Below, piece by piece: positions 1-7,342 of a DNA stretch of 64,000 nt (position 1 is the stretch's first letter; every line of letters begins with the position of its first letter). The DNA is from Halorubrum saccharovorum DSM 1137 (GTDB lineage Archaea > Halobacteriota > Halobacteria > Halobacteriales > Haloferacaceae): contig NZ_AOJE01000016.1 in NCBI RefSeq assembly GCF_000337915.1, positions 1-64,000 of the forward strand, in the 5' to 3' direction. Position numbers and translations under genes: made by a program. A model generated the notes under the pieces. It saw nothing but the letters and a program-made list of their open reading frames with translations, did not search any database and had not been told where the DNA came from.

Positions 1-99
1 ACGATGCTCCGGCGAGGAGACAGGACGATGCTCCGGCGAGGAGACAGGACGATGCTCCGGCGAGGAGACAGGACGATGCTCCGGCGAGGCGACGGGACG
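1..99 (+). repeat. 24-bp tandem repeat carrying in-frame ATGs
   Basis: Four head-to-tail 24-bp units cover 1-96. The first three are identical and the fourth differs at two positions. Each unit contains an ATG in the same frame as the downstream monooxygenase, giving start codons at 4, 28, 52, 76 and finally 100, and an encoded octapeptide MLRRGDRT. The array touches the window edge, so more copies may lie upstream. Because 24 is a multiple of 3, gain or loss of units keeps the reading frame. It may be a repeated leader or an expandable N-terminus. Confidence 0.9.
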
Positions 100-1047
100 A
101 TGACCGGTCCCGACGCGGGGGAGCGTCCCGACCACGCCAACGCCGGTTTCCGGCAGCTGTTCGGTGACGACGGACTCACGTTCGGACTCGGCCTCCCGCT
201 GACGGGCGAACGACGCGGAACGCCGGATCCCACCGAGGAGATCCGGCTCGCGGAGCGCGCCGAGGCCCTCGGCTTCGACGGGCTCTGGGCGCGGGACGTG
301 CCGACCCACTGGCCGAAGTTCGGCGACGCAGGCGGGGCGTTCGACCCGTGGGCGCTGCTCTCGCACGTCGCCGCCCGTACCGACGAGGTCGCGCTCGGCA
401 CGTCGAGCGTCGTCCTCCCGCTCCGGCACCCGATCCACCTCGCGAAGTCCGCAGCGACCGTCGACCGGCTCTCGGACGGGCGAGTCGTGTTGGGGGTCGC
501 CTCCGGCGACCGCGACCCCGAGTACCCGGCGTTCGGCGTCGACCCCGAGCGGCGGGGCGAGATGGTCCGCGAGCGGATCGCGGCGATGCGCGCGTGCTGG
601 CGAGCTGAGTTCCCCGAGATCGGCGGCGAGTGGGGCGAACTGGACGGCGACCTCGACGTGCTCCCGAAGCCGACGACGGAGACGCTCGCGGTGCTGCCCA
701 CGGGCAACGCCCGGCAGTCGACCGAGTGGATCGCGGAGCACGGCGACGGCTGGCTGTTCTACCACCTCCCGGACGAGACGCTCCGGAGCTACGTGGCGGA
801 GTGGCGCGAACAGGCGGGCGCGAAGCCGTTCGCGATCGCCGTCGGCGTCGAGTTCGCCGACGATCCGACCGCGGAACCCGAACACCTCCACCTCGGCTAC
901 CGCGCCGGCGCCGAGTGGTTCCGCGACTACTTTCGACGGCTCGACGAGTTCGGCGTCGACCACGTGATCGTCGGCCTGCGCGGCGACGACCCCGAGGCGG
1001 CGATGGAGACGTTCGCGGACGAGGTGTGTGGAGAGATCGGTAGGTAG
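100..1047 (+). CDS. LLM-class flavin-dependent oxidoreductase (BA3436-like)
   Basis: This is a bacterial-luciferase-fold flavin monooxygenase or reductase of about 315 residues, expected to bind FMN or F420 in a TIM barrel in the cytoplasm. The barrel core starts near residue 27 (LTFGLGLPLTGE). The family signature HPIHLAKSAATVDRLSDGR followed by VLGVASGD lies around residues 110-140. It best resembles the group known as the BA3436-type luciferase-like oxidoreductases; the substrate is unknown. I chose ATG 100 because the four earlier in-frame ATGs all lie in the 24-bp repeat and encode a repetitive basic peptide unlike the acidic remainder. A longer protein starting at 4 or outside the window cannot be excluded. 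Confidence 0.85.
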   Translation: MTGPDAGERPDHANAGFRQLFGDDGLTFGLGLPLTGERRGTPDPTEEIRLAERAEALGFDGLWARDVPTHWPKFGDAGGAFDPWALLSHVAARTDEVALGTSSVVLPLRHPIHLAKSAATVDRLSDGRVVLGVASGDRDPEYPAFGVDPERRGEMVRERIAAMRACWRAEFPEIGGEWGELDGDLDVLPKPTTETLAVLPTGNARQSTEWIAEHGDGWLFYHLPDETLRSYVAEWREQAGAKPFAIAVGVEFADDPTAEPEHLHLGYRAGAEWFRDYFRRLDEFGVDHVIVGLRGDDPEAAMETFADEVCGEIGR

Positions 1048-1530
1048 CGGAGCGATCGGTCGCACCCAACGGGACTCAGTAGCCGGTTCCGACGCCGGTG
1101 ACAGCGTGGCCGCGGTCGAGGGCTCGTTCGCGATTCGGTGCCCTGTTCGCCCGCTCGCACCGAGGAGGGGTACGCCCCTCGCGCTTGGGCGACCGCGAGC
1201 CGTCTGTCGACGCGAAGCGAGGGGCCGCGAAGCGAGCGGTCACCGTCCGATCGGCGAGAACGACCATCGCGGTTGCTTTATAACCTCCAGCGAGTATCTT
1301 CGAGCGTGGTGGCCATGACGATCCGTTACCCCCTCTGAGCCCCTTGTGACGATCAGTTTCCACCGAGCCACCACGTTCAAGCCGCCGAGCGACGGCGCTC
1401 GCGAGATACGTTTGCGGCCTCGTCGCCCGCGGCCGTGGCAACCGTGTCACGTCCGCGGTGAAAGTGGTTAAAAATGCCGATGAGCCGCCGCTGTCCCGCG
1501 GTCTCGACGAGAAACGGGAGGGTCGACCGC
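1048..1530. other. Intergenic region without a recognisable gene
   Basis: This gap lies between two convergent genes, so no promoter for either neighbour is expected. A TATA-like ctttataacc sits near 1275-1284 and is followed within 40 bp by ATG 1316, which opens only a seven-codon frame (MTIRYPL). I see no tRNA fold and no conserved protein. A short untranslated RNA remains possible but is unsupported. Confidence 0.5.
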
Positions 1531-2604
1531 TCAGTACGACGCGGCGCGTTTATCGAGGCCGGCGGCCTCGATGTCCTCGCCGTCGACGGAGGTCCGGAGG
1601 GCGTCCATCCCGTCGTCGCGGTCGATGTCGAAGTTGCGCGCGTACAGCTCCTGGACCCGGTCGTACTCGGCGTCGGAGAGGGACGGTACGTCGCTCGCGG
1701 CGCTCCACTCGGCGATGTCGTCGCCGTCGCGGAACGTCGGCGTGACGGAAGCGACCTCGTCGTGCGCGAGCAGCCAGCGGATCGCGGCCTGCGCCATCGT
1801 GCGAGTCCCATCGGCGTGGTCGGGGTCTTCGAGGAAGCGGATCGCCTCGACCTTCTCCCAGCCGGCTTCGTACCACTCCGCCGGGCGGTGCGAGCGGTGG
1901 TCGCCGTCTTCGAGGACGGTGTCGGGCGTCACCTGCTCGTTGAGGAGGCCGGAGGAGTGCGGGACGCGGGCGATGACCGAGGTTTCCGAGTCGCTCTCGC
2001 GGACGGTGTCGACGAAGTGGCGCCCCGGCTCCTGTTCGAAGAGGTTGAAGACGGTCTGGACCGCGTCGAACTCGTCGTACTCGACGGCGGCGTCGCCCTC
2101 GGCGAGCCAGCCGATCGAGGGACCGAGAGCCCACCCGAGCGCGCGGACGCGCCCGTCGGCCTTCCACTCGCGGAGGAGGTCCCGAACCTCGGGGGTGACC
2201 TCGTCGACGTTGGCGTTGTGGAGCTGGAGCAGGTCGACGTGGTCGGTGTCGAGCCGGTCGAGCGAGGCCTCGAACGCCTCGGTGAGGTACTCCTCGGTCA
2301 GCTCCTTGGGGAGTTCGCCGTGGCCGGCCTGCGGGTTGTCGTAGAAGTCGTAGCCGATCTTCGTCGCGAGCGTCACCTCGTCGCGCCGGCCGTCGATCGC
2401 CCGCCCGATGATCTCCTCGCTGTCGCCGTGGCCGTACACGTCGCCGGTGTCGACGTAGGTGACGCCCGCGTCCAGCGCGTCCTCGACCATGCCGACCGCC
2501 TGTTCGTCCGAGCGGTCGCCCCACCAGTCGGTGCCGACGACCCACGCGCCGAAGCCGATCTCCGAGACCTCGACGCCGGAGTTCCCGAGTTCGCGGTGCT
2601 GCAT
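1531..2604 (-). CDS. Aldo/keto reductase
   Basis: NAD(P)H-dependent (beta/alpha)8-barrel oxidoreductase of 357 residues, cytosolic, reducing carbonyl substrates that cannot be named from sequence. The catalytic tetrad is visible: Asp52 in YVDTGDVYG, Tyr57 in VYG, Lys82 in LATKIG and His129 in LLQLHNA. The start MQHRELGNSGVEVSEIGFGA is typical of the family (MxYRxLGxSGxxVSxxxxG). A TATA-like cgctaagtgt on the minus strand at 2625-2634 lies about 26 bp upstream of ATG 2604, so the message is probably leaderless. The upstream in-frame extension to 2628 is not needed. Neighbours give no pathway. Confidence 0.92.
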   Translation of the reverse strand: MQHRELGNSGVEVSEIGFGAWVVGTDWWGDRSDEQAVGMVEDALDAGVTYVDTGDVYGHGDSEEIIGRAIDGRRDEVTLATKIGYDFYDNPQAGHGELPKELTEEYLTEAFEASLDRLDTDHVDLLQLHNANVDEVTPEVRDLLREWKADGRVRALGWALGPSIGWLAEGDAAVEYDEFDAVQTVFNLFEQEPGRHFVDTVRESDSETSVIARVPHSSGLLNEQVTPDTVLEDGDHRSHRPAEWYEAGWEKVEAIRFLEDPDHADGTRTMAQAAIRWLLAHDEVASVTPTFRDGDDIAEWSAASDVPSLSDAEYDRVQELYARNFDIDRDDGMDALRTSVDGEDIEAAGLDKRAASY

Positions 2605-2670
2605 ACCCGTCCTTCGGGATCGGGACACTTAGCGGGTGCGGTCTCCCCCACGCGCCGGGACCGCGGATCG

Positions 2671-2680
2671 GATTTATAAG
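2671..2680 (+). promoter_or_regulatory. TATA box upstream of acyltransferase
   Basis: The sequence gatttataag is a strong archaeal TATA match. It predicts a transcription start near 2703, either giving a leader of about 60 nt before ATG 2764 or permitting a leaderless start at GTG 2707. Confidence 0.55.
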
Positions 2681-2763
2681 ACCGACCGCTCCCGGATAGG
2701 ACCGGCGTGACGCGCACGTCGCACAACCGAATCCCTTTGGGGCACGGCGACGAAGAAGCGACG

Positions 2764-3675
2764 ATGACAAAGCGACACGTCTCCCTGCCCGACGGTGCGG
2801 AGGCCGGGGTCCGAGGGTTCATCGATGAGGTAGATGAGCGGCTCTCCTCGGAGGAGGACACCTGTGAGGTCGTCCGAGACACGCTGATCGACCTCCACGG
2901 CGACCGCGAGCGCTGGGAGGCGTGGCAGGACGGCGAGTCCGTGTCGAAAGCCGAGCGCGTGCGCCTGCAGGGGTACGACCCGTGTAACGCCACGCTGGAG
3001 TCGGAGTACTACGCCGAGAAGGACGAGGACCGGTTCCAGCGCTCGAAGCACCTCCAGTGGCTCTGGCGGCAGTTCGACGCCACGCCGATGGCCGACAACG
3101 TCGAGTTCGCGCTCCGGTTCCGCCAGATGCTCGGCAACCACCTGTTCGCCGAGTGCGGGGACGACTGCCGCTTTTTCAAGGGGATCTCCGTCACCTACGG
3201 CCACAACATCGAGATCGGTGACAACGTCGTGATCCACGACGACGTGCACCTCGACGACCGCGGGAAGCTGACGATCGGCGACCGCGCGTCGGTCTCCGAC
3301 GGGGTCCACCTCTACAGCCACGACCACGACCTCGTCGACCAGACCGAGGTCCGGAACTTCCACACGATCGTCGAAGACGACGCGCGCGTCACCTACGACG
3401 CCATGGTGCGCGCCGGCTGCCGAGTCGGTGAGAACAGCGTCGTCGGCGCGCGTTCGGTCGTGCAGGGCGACGTGCCCGACCACCACGTCGTCGTCGGCTC
3501 TCCCGCCCGGAGCGTCCGCGTGAAACCGGGCTGGGAGGAGGTCGCCGACGAGCTGGAGGACGGCCGGCTCCCGGACAACCAGGACGAGCGCGAGATCGAG
3601 TACGACCTCCCCGACGACCTCGACCGGTTCGACGAGTTCCAGCGCGATCTGCAGCCGCCGACCCCGTCGCGGTGA
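2764..3675 (+). CDS. Hexapeptide-repeat O-acyltransferase (maltose acetyltransferase-like)
   Basis: This 303-residue protein carries a left-handed beta-helix acyltransferase domain. An N-terminal acidic helical region (1-100) includes a segment resembling the Mac capping region (CNATLESEYYAEKDEDRF). Hexapeptide repeats follow at about 120-265 (ISVTYGHNIEIGDNVVIHDD and HDHDLVDQTEVRN). The C-terminus VVVGSPARSVRVKPGW is the usual closing segment. Such enzymes transfer acetyl from acetyl-CoA to sugar or other hydroxyls; the acceptor is unknown. At 303 residues it is longer than the roughly 190-residue maltose acetyltransferases, mainly at the N-terminus. ATG 2764 starts a sensible acidic N-terminus; GTG 2707 would add 19 residues and sits 31 bp after a strong TATA box, so it is a real alternative. 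Confidence 0.82.
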   Translation: MTKRHVSLPDGAEAGVRGFIDEVDERLSSEEDTCEVVRDTLIDLHGDRERWEAWQDGESVSKAERVRLQGYDPCNATLESEYYAEKDEDRFQRSKHLQWLWRQFDATPMADNVEFALRFRQMLGNHLFAECGDDCRFFKGISVTYGHNIEIGDNVVIHDDVHLDDRGKLTIGDRASVSDGVHLYSHDHDLVDQTEVRNFHTIVEDDARVTYDAMVRAGCRVGENSVVGARSVVQGDVPDHHVVVGSPARSVRVKPGWEEVADELEDGRLPDNQDEREIEYDLPDDLDRFDEFQRDLQPPTPSR

Positions 3676-3717
3676 GCCGGACACCGCTCCGCCGGTGACG
3701 CGCCGCGCGGGAACCCA

Positions 3718-3727
3718 CTCTTAAGTC
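3718..3727 (+). promoter_or_regulatory. TATA box of pgi
   Basis: The sequence ctcttaagtc is centred about 27 bp upstream of ATG 3750, the spacing expected for a leaderless haloarchaeal transcript. Confidence 0.6.
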
Positions 3728-3749
3728 CCGGTCGCGCGCACGTCTCGGT

Positions 3750-5042
3750 ATGCACGTCGACCTCGGCAACGCCTTAGACACGACACCGGGGCTCACAGAG
3801 GAGACCCTGGAGCGCCTCGACTCGCGGGTCGCAGGCGCACACGACCGGATCGCCGCCGGCATGGCCGACGACGAGTTCGGCTACGCCGCCCTGAACCTGC
3901 CGGAGACGACCGACCCGGACGCGATCCGGGCGGCGACCGACCGGTTCGACCGCCCCGAGGCGGTCCTGACGGTCGGGATCGGGGGGAGCGCGCTCGGGGC
4001 GGCGACGCTCGCGAACGCCCTCGACAGCGACGTGGACGCGTACTTCCTCGACAACGTCGACCCGGACGCGGTCGACGCGTTGCTCTCCGACCTCCCGCTC
4101 GCCGACACCGTCGTCAACGTCGTCTCGAAGTCGGGAACGACCGCGGAGACGCTCGCGAACTTCCTCGTCGTCCGCGAGGCGATGACCGAGGCGGGCGTCG
4201 ACTGGACCGAGCGCACCCTCGTCACGACCGGCGAGGAGGGGAACCTCCGCGCGCTCGCCGACGCCCACGACCTCCCCGCGCTCGACGTGCCCGACGGGGT
4301 GCCGGGGCGCTTCTCCGCGCTCTCGACGGTCGGGCTCGCGGTGCCGGCGCTGCAGGGCCACGACGTCGAGGCGGTCCTCGCGGGCGGACGCGACGGGATG
4401 GCGAGCCTGTCGGGGTCGCTGTTCGAGACGCCCGCGTACGCCTACGGCGCGGCGGCGTACGCGCTCGCCGAGCGCGGCGCGCTCACCAACGCCGTGATGC
4501 CGTACGCGGAGTCGCTGGAGACGTTCGCGGAGTGGTTCGCCCAGCTGTGGGCCGAGAGCCTCGGGAAGGACGGGCTCGGCCAGACCCCCGCCCGCGCGCT
4601 CGGCGCGACCGACCAGCACTCGCAGCTCCAGTTATACCGCGCCGGCCCGCCGGACAAGCTCGTCTCCCTGATCCGGCCGACCGAGCGCGCCGAAAGCGAG
4701 ATCCCGGAGACCAACCTCGACGGGCTGGCGTACCTCGGCGGCTCGTCGCTCGGCGACCTGCTCGACGCCGAGTTCGAGGCGACCGAGGCGAGTCTCGCGG
4801 CCGCCGACGTGCCGAACCTCCGAGTCGAGATCGACCGCGTCGACGAGCGGGCCCTGGGGGAGCTCCTGTACGGGATGGAGGCCGCCTGCGTCCTGTACGG
4901 CGAGCTCGCGAGCGTCTCGACGTTCACCCAACCCGCGGTCGAGTGGGGGAAGAAGGCCGCCCGTGGACTGCTCGGCGGCGGCGACTTCCCCGAGGCCGAC
5001 GCCGTGGCCGACAAGCGCGAACTGCGCATCGACGGCTCCTGA
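3750..5042 (+). CDS. pgi: Glucose-6-phosphate isomerase
   Basis: The enzyme interconverts glucose-6-phosphate and fructose-6-phosphate in the cytosol, in haloarchaea mainly serving gluconeogenesis. It is 430 residues with two SIS-type sugar-isomerase folds. The phosphate-binding GIGGSA lies at 76-81 and SKSGTTAE at 126-133. A DQHSQLQLY segment near 288 and a C-terminal FTQPAVEWGKK with a conserved lysine near 404 match the PGI signature regions. Its length fits the compact prokaryotic form rather than the roughly 550-residue bacterial type. It has its own TATA box and is monocistronic as far as I can see. Confidence 0.95.
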   Translation: MHVDLGNALDTTPGLTEETLERLDSRVAGAHDRIAAGMADDEFGYAALNLPETTDPDAIRAATDRFDRPEAVLTVGIGGSALGAATLANALDSDVDAYFLDNVDPDAVDALLSDLPLADTVVNVVSKSGTTAETLANFLVVREAMTEAGVDWTERTLVTTGEEGNLRALADAHDLPALDVPDGVPGRFSALSTVGLAVPALQGHDVEAVLAGGRDGMASLSGSLFETPAYAYGAAAYALAERGALTNAVMPYAESLETFAEWFAQLWAESLGKDGLGQTPARALGATDQHSQLQLYRAGPPDKLVSLIRPTERAESEIPETNLDGLAYLGGSSLGDLLDAEFEATEASLAAADVPNLRVEIDRVDERALGELLYGMEAACVLYGELASVSTFTQPAVEWGKKAARGLLGGGDFPEADAVADKRELRIDGS

Positions 5043-5117
5043 AGTAGAGGTGGTCGATCCGATGCAATCGCGTGGGCTTCCGGAGCGCCTAACACACCGT
5101 GCGTCTAATCATCGCCG

Positions 5118-5840
5118 ATGACAGACGACCTCTCGGTTCCGGCCGAACTGATCCACGCCGCGAGCGCCGTCTTCGCGCTCGTTTTCGGGCTCGTCGTGGG
5201 CGGCCTGATCGGCCAACTGGCCACTTCTGTCGCGGTCGGCGTCGGGATCGTCGCACCCGAGACGAACGCGTTCACGCTCCTCCAGACCGTCGCCAACTTC
5301 GTTGGATTCCTCCCCGCCGTGGTCGGCTACCTCGTGATCACGGACCAGCAGGACCTCGTGTCGGTCTCCCTCCCGTCGCTCCGGGAAGCCGGGCTCATCG
5401 TGGGGTCCGCGGTCCTCCTCTACGGCCTCCAGATCGGCCTCCTCCTCACGCTCCGCGAGTTCGGGTTCCGGACCGGAGAGAACCCGGCCACGATCGCCGC
5501 CGGCGACCCGGTGGTCTACTACACGGCGATGATCGTCGTCTCGCTTTTCGTCGTGGGCCCCGCGGAAGAGTTGCTGCTCCGCGGCGTCGTCCAGGGCGGG
5601 CTCCGACGGTCGCTTGACGCCGCTCCGGCGATCCTCATCGCGGCCCTCATGTTCGGAGTGCTCCACGGGAACGTCGAGGGAAGCACCGTCGAACAGGTCG
5701 CGTACATGGGCGTGACGGTGATCCTCGGCGCGATCCTCGGCGTGCTCTACGAGCGGACGCAGAACGTCCTAGTGCCGGGGCTCGCGCACGGCCTGTATAA
5801 CGCGATAATCTTCGCGGGGCTCCTGCGGGGCGTGCTGTGA
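5118..5840 (+). CDS. CPBP family intramembrane glutamic endopeptidase
   Basis: Integral membrane protein of 240 residues with about six to seven hydrophobic segments. The CPBP (Abi/CAAX protease-like) motifs are intact: EELLLR at 150-155 supplies the two glutamates and the arginine, FGVLHGN places His183, and GLAHGLYNA places His224. Members cleave prenylated or other membrane-embedded substrates; several act in bacteriocin immunity. The substrate here is unknown. The sequence gcgcctaacac near 5086-5096 is a plausible TATA about 27 bp before ATG 5118. Neighbours pgi and nurA offer no functional link. Confidence 0.9.
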   Translation: MTDDLSVPAELIHAASAVFALVFGLVVGGLIGQLATSVAVGVGIVAPETNAFTLLQTVANFVGFLPAVVGYLVITDQQDLVSVSLPSLREAGLIVGSAVLLYGLQIGLLLTLREFGFRTGENPATIAAGDPVVYYTAMIVVSLFVVGPAEELLLRGVVQGGLRRSLDAAPAILIAALMFGVLHGNVEGSTVEQVAYMGVTVILGAILGVLYERTQNVLVPGLAHGLYNAIIFAGLLRGVL

Positions 5841-5867
5841 CCCCTCGCTGAGAGGCCCCCGCCCGAT

Positions 5868-7181
5868 TCAGTACGGCTCCTTTCCCCACCGCCGGTCGTC
5901 GTACGTCGCCTGCTGGTCGCTGTCGAAGCGCTCCTCGAACTTCCGACGGAGCGCGGCCTTCTCCGTCGCCGATATCCGCGCCAGTTCGTCGGCCTTGCCG
6001 ACCGCCTCCGGCGGCCCCCGCGTCGTCGCCACGTCGGCGAGGACCTGCCGGGTGAGCCGGTCGCGGACCTCGGGGTTGCGTGCGAACGCGTACGGCGCCT
6101 CCAGCTTGTAGGTCACGTCGGTCCGGGGGTCGTACACGACCATGAACGTCGGCTCGTACAGCTCCGGGTCGAGCTCGCGCTCGATCCCGAGCGCGTCGCC
6201 GTCGGCGGCCATCGTCGCGTCGGCGCCGCCACGACTGCGGAACCACGTGGTGAAGGTGAGCTCGTCGTCGACGCGGTCGGGTCGGCCGTCGCGGGCGCCG
6301 TCTCCAGGGGCGCCGCCGTCTCCAGAGGCGCCGCCCCGCTCGCCCTCCCCGTCGCCCTCGCGGCGCTCCAGGAGTCGGGTGAAAAGCGCCGTATCGTCGG
6401 GCCACGGCGGTTCGACCCCCTTCCGGGCCAGCGCACGGACGATCGTTCCGCTGGAGGGGTTCTTCACGAAGCCGGCCAGCGGCACGTCGCGCTCGACGAA
6501 CCGCTCGACGAGTCGGACGTACTTCTCGACCACGGCGCGGGGCTTCGCCTCGCGGGCGAGCGCGCCGAGTTCGGGGTTGCGGTCGTCCCACGTGAACAGC
6601 TCCTTCGGGTATATCGGACCGTCCAACACGAGCAGGTCGTCGACCTCGTTGGCGTGGTCGAGCGCGTGCGTCCCCTCGGCCAGGTACAGGGCGAGCGCGT
6701 GGACGACTCCCTCGGCGTACCGGTTCACCCGCGGGGCGTGGAGCACCCGCTGGCGGGTGTGGCCGTCGTCGCGCTCGCGCCACTCGCCGTCGAAGCTCGC
6801 GGTCGAGTCGCCGGCGTGGACCGTCGCGACGATCGTCCGGTCGCGGTGGAGATCCAGGTCGCTCGGCGCGCTCGCCATCGCGGCGTGGGCCACGTCGACG
6901 ACGAGGCCGTTCTTGAACGTGGTCGGGTTGATCGTGCCGGAGTCGAGCCCGTGGACCGTCTCGAACGGGCGGTCGGCGAGGGCGGCGTCGTCGATCGGCG
7001 CCCGCCGGCGCTCGTGCCCGTCGACGGGTTCGATCACGACCCGGCCGTCGCGGCGGAGCTCGGGGAGCCAGTCGCGCCACACCCGTCCCGCGAGGTCGTC
7101 GTGATCGGTCGTGTCCACGTCGCCCGCGATGCCGTACGCGAGCCGCGCGATGTTCTCGACGTGGATCGGATCGAGCGTCAC
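5868..7181 (-). CDS. nurA: NurA-domain DNA repair nuclease
   Basis: Predicted 5' to 3' nuclease of the NurA family (437 residues), which in other archaea works with the HerA translocase and Mre11-Rad50 to resect double-strand breaks. The N-terminal catalytic segment FETVHGLDSGTINPTTFKNG (from about residue 73) carries the acidic residue of the first NurA motif, and the C-terminal LTRQVLADV with neighbouring ARNPEVRDRL matches the family end. A low-complexity Gly/Asp/Glu insert (about 275-308, GDGEGERGGASGDGGAPGDG) interrupts the domain and shows an internal 18-bp repeat. No herA is present in the window. Translation starts at GTG 7181, 27 bp behind a TATA box. Confidence 0.8.
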   Translation of the reverse strand: MTLDPIHVENIARLAYGIAGDVDTTDHDDLAGRVWRDWLPELRRDGRVVIEPVDGHERRRAPIDDAALADRPFETVHGLDSGTINPTTFKNGLVVDVAHAAMASAPSDLDLHRDRTIVATVHAGDSTASFDGEWRERDDGHTRQRVLHAPRVNRYAEGVVHALALYLAEGTHALDHANEVDDLLVLDGPIYPKELFTWDDRNPELGALAREAKPRAVVEKYVRLVERFVERDVPLAGFVKNPSSGTIVRALARKGVEPPWPDDTALFTRLLERREGDGEGERGGASGDGGAPGDGARDGRPDRVDDELTFTTWFRSRGGADATMAADGDALGIERELDPELYEPTFMVVYDPRTDVTYKLEAPYAFARNPEVRDRLTRQVLADVATTRGPPEAVGKADELARISATEKAALRRKFEERFDSDQQATYDDRRWGKEPY

Positions 7182-7202
7182 GGCCGTACTGCGGGCCGAG
7201 GT

Positions 7203-7215
7203 GACTTAAAAGCGT
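7203..7215 (-). promoter_or_regulatory. TATA box of nurA
   Basis: On the minus strand the sequence gcttttaagtcac is centred about 27 bp upstream of GTG 7181. This spacing supports GTG as the true leaderless start. Confidence 0.6.
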
Positions 7216-7342
7216 TCGGCCGCGGCTCCGTCTCGCCGATAGACACGGAACCGCCTAAACGCGTTTGAGAGCGCCGGTCTCGGGATATCAGAATGAATAC
7301 TCGGGCACCAACCTTCTTTGCCGGATCCGCGCTCTCACGATC

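Noticed and set aside
1-99. 24-bp repeat as a CRISPR array
   Set aside because: Units are contiguous with no spacers and are in frame with a coding region.
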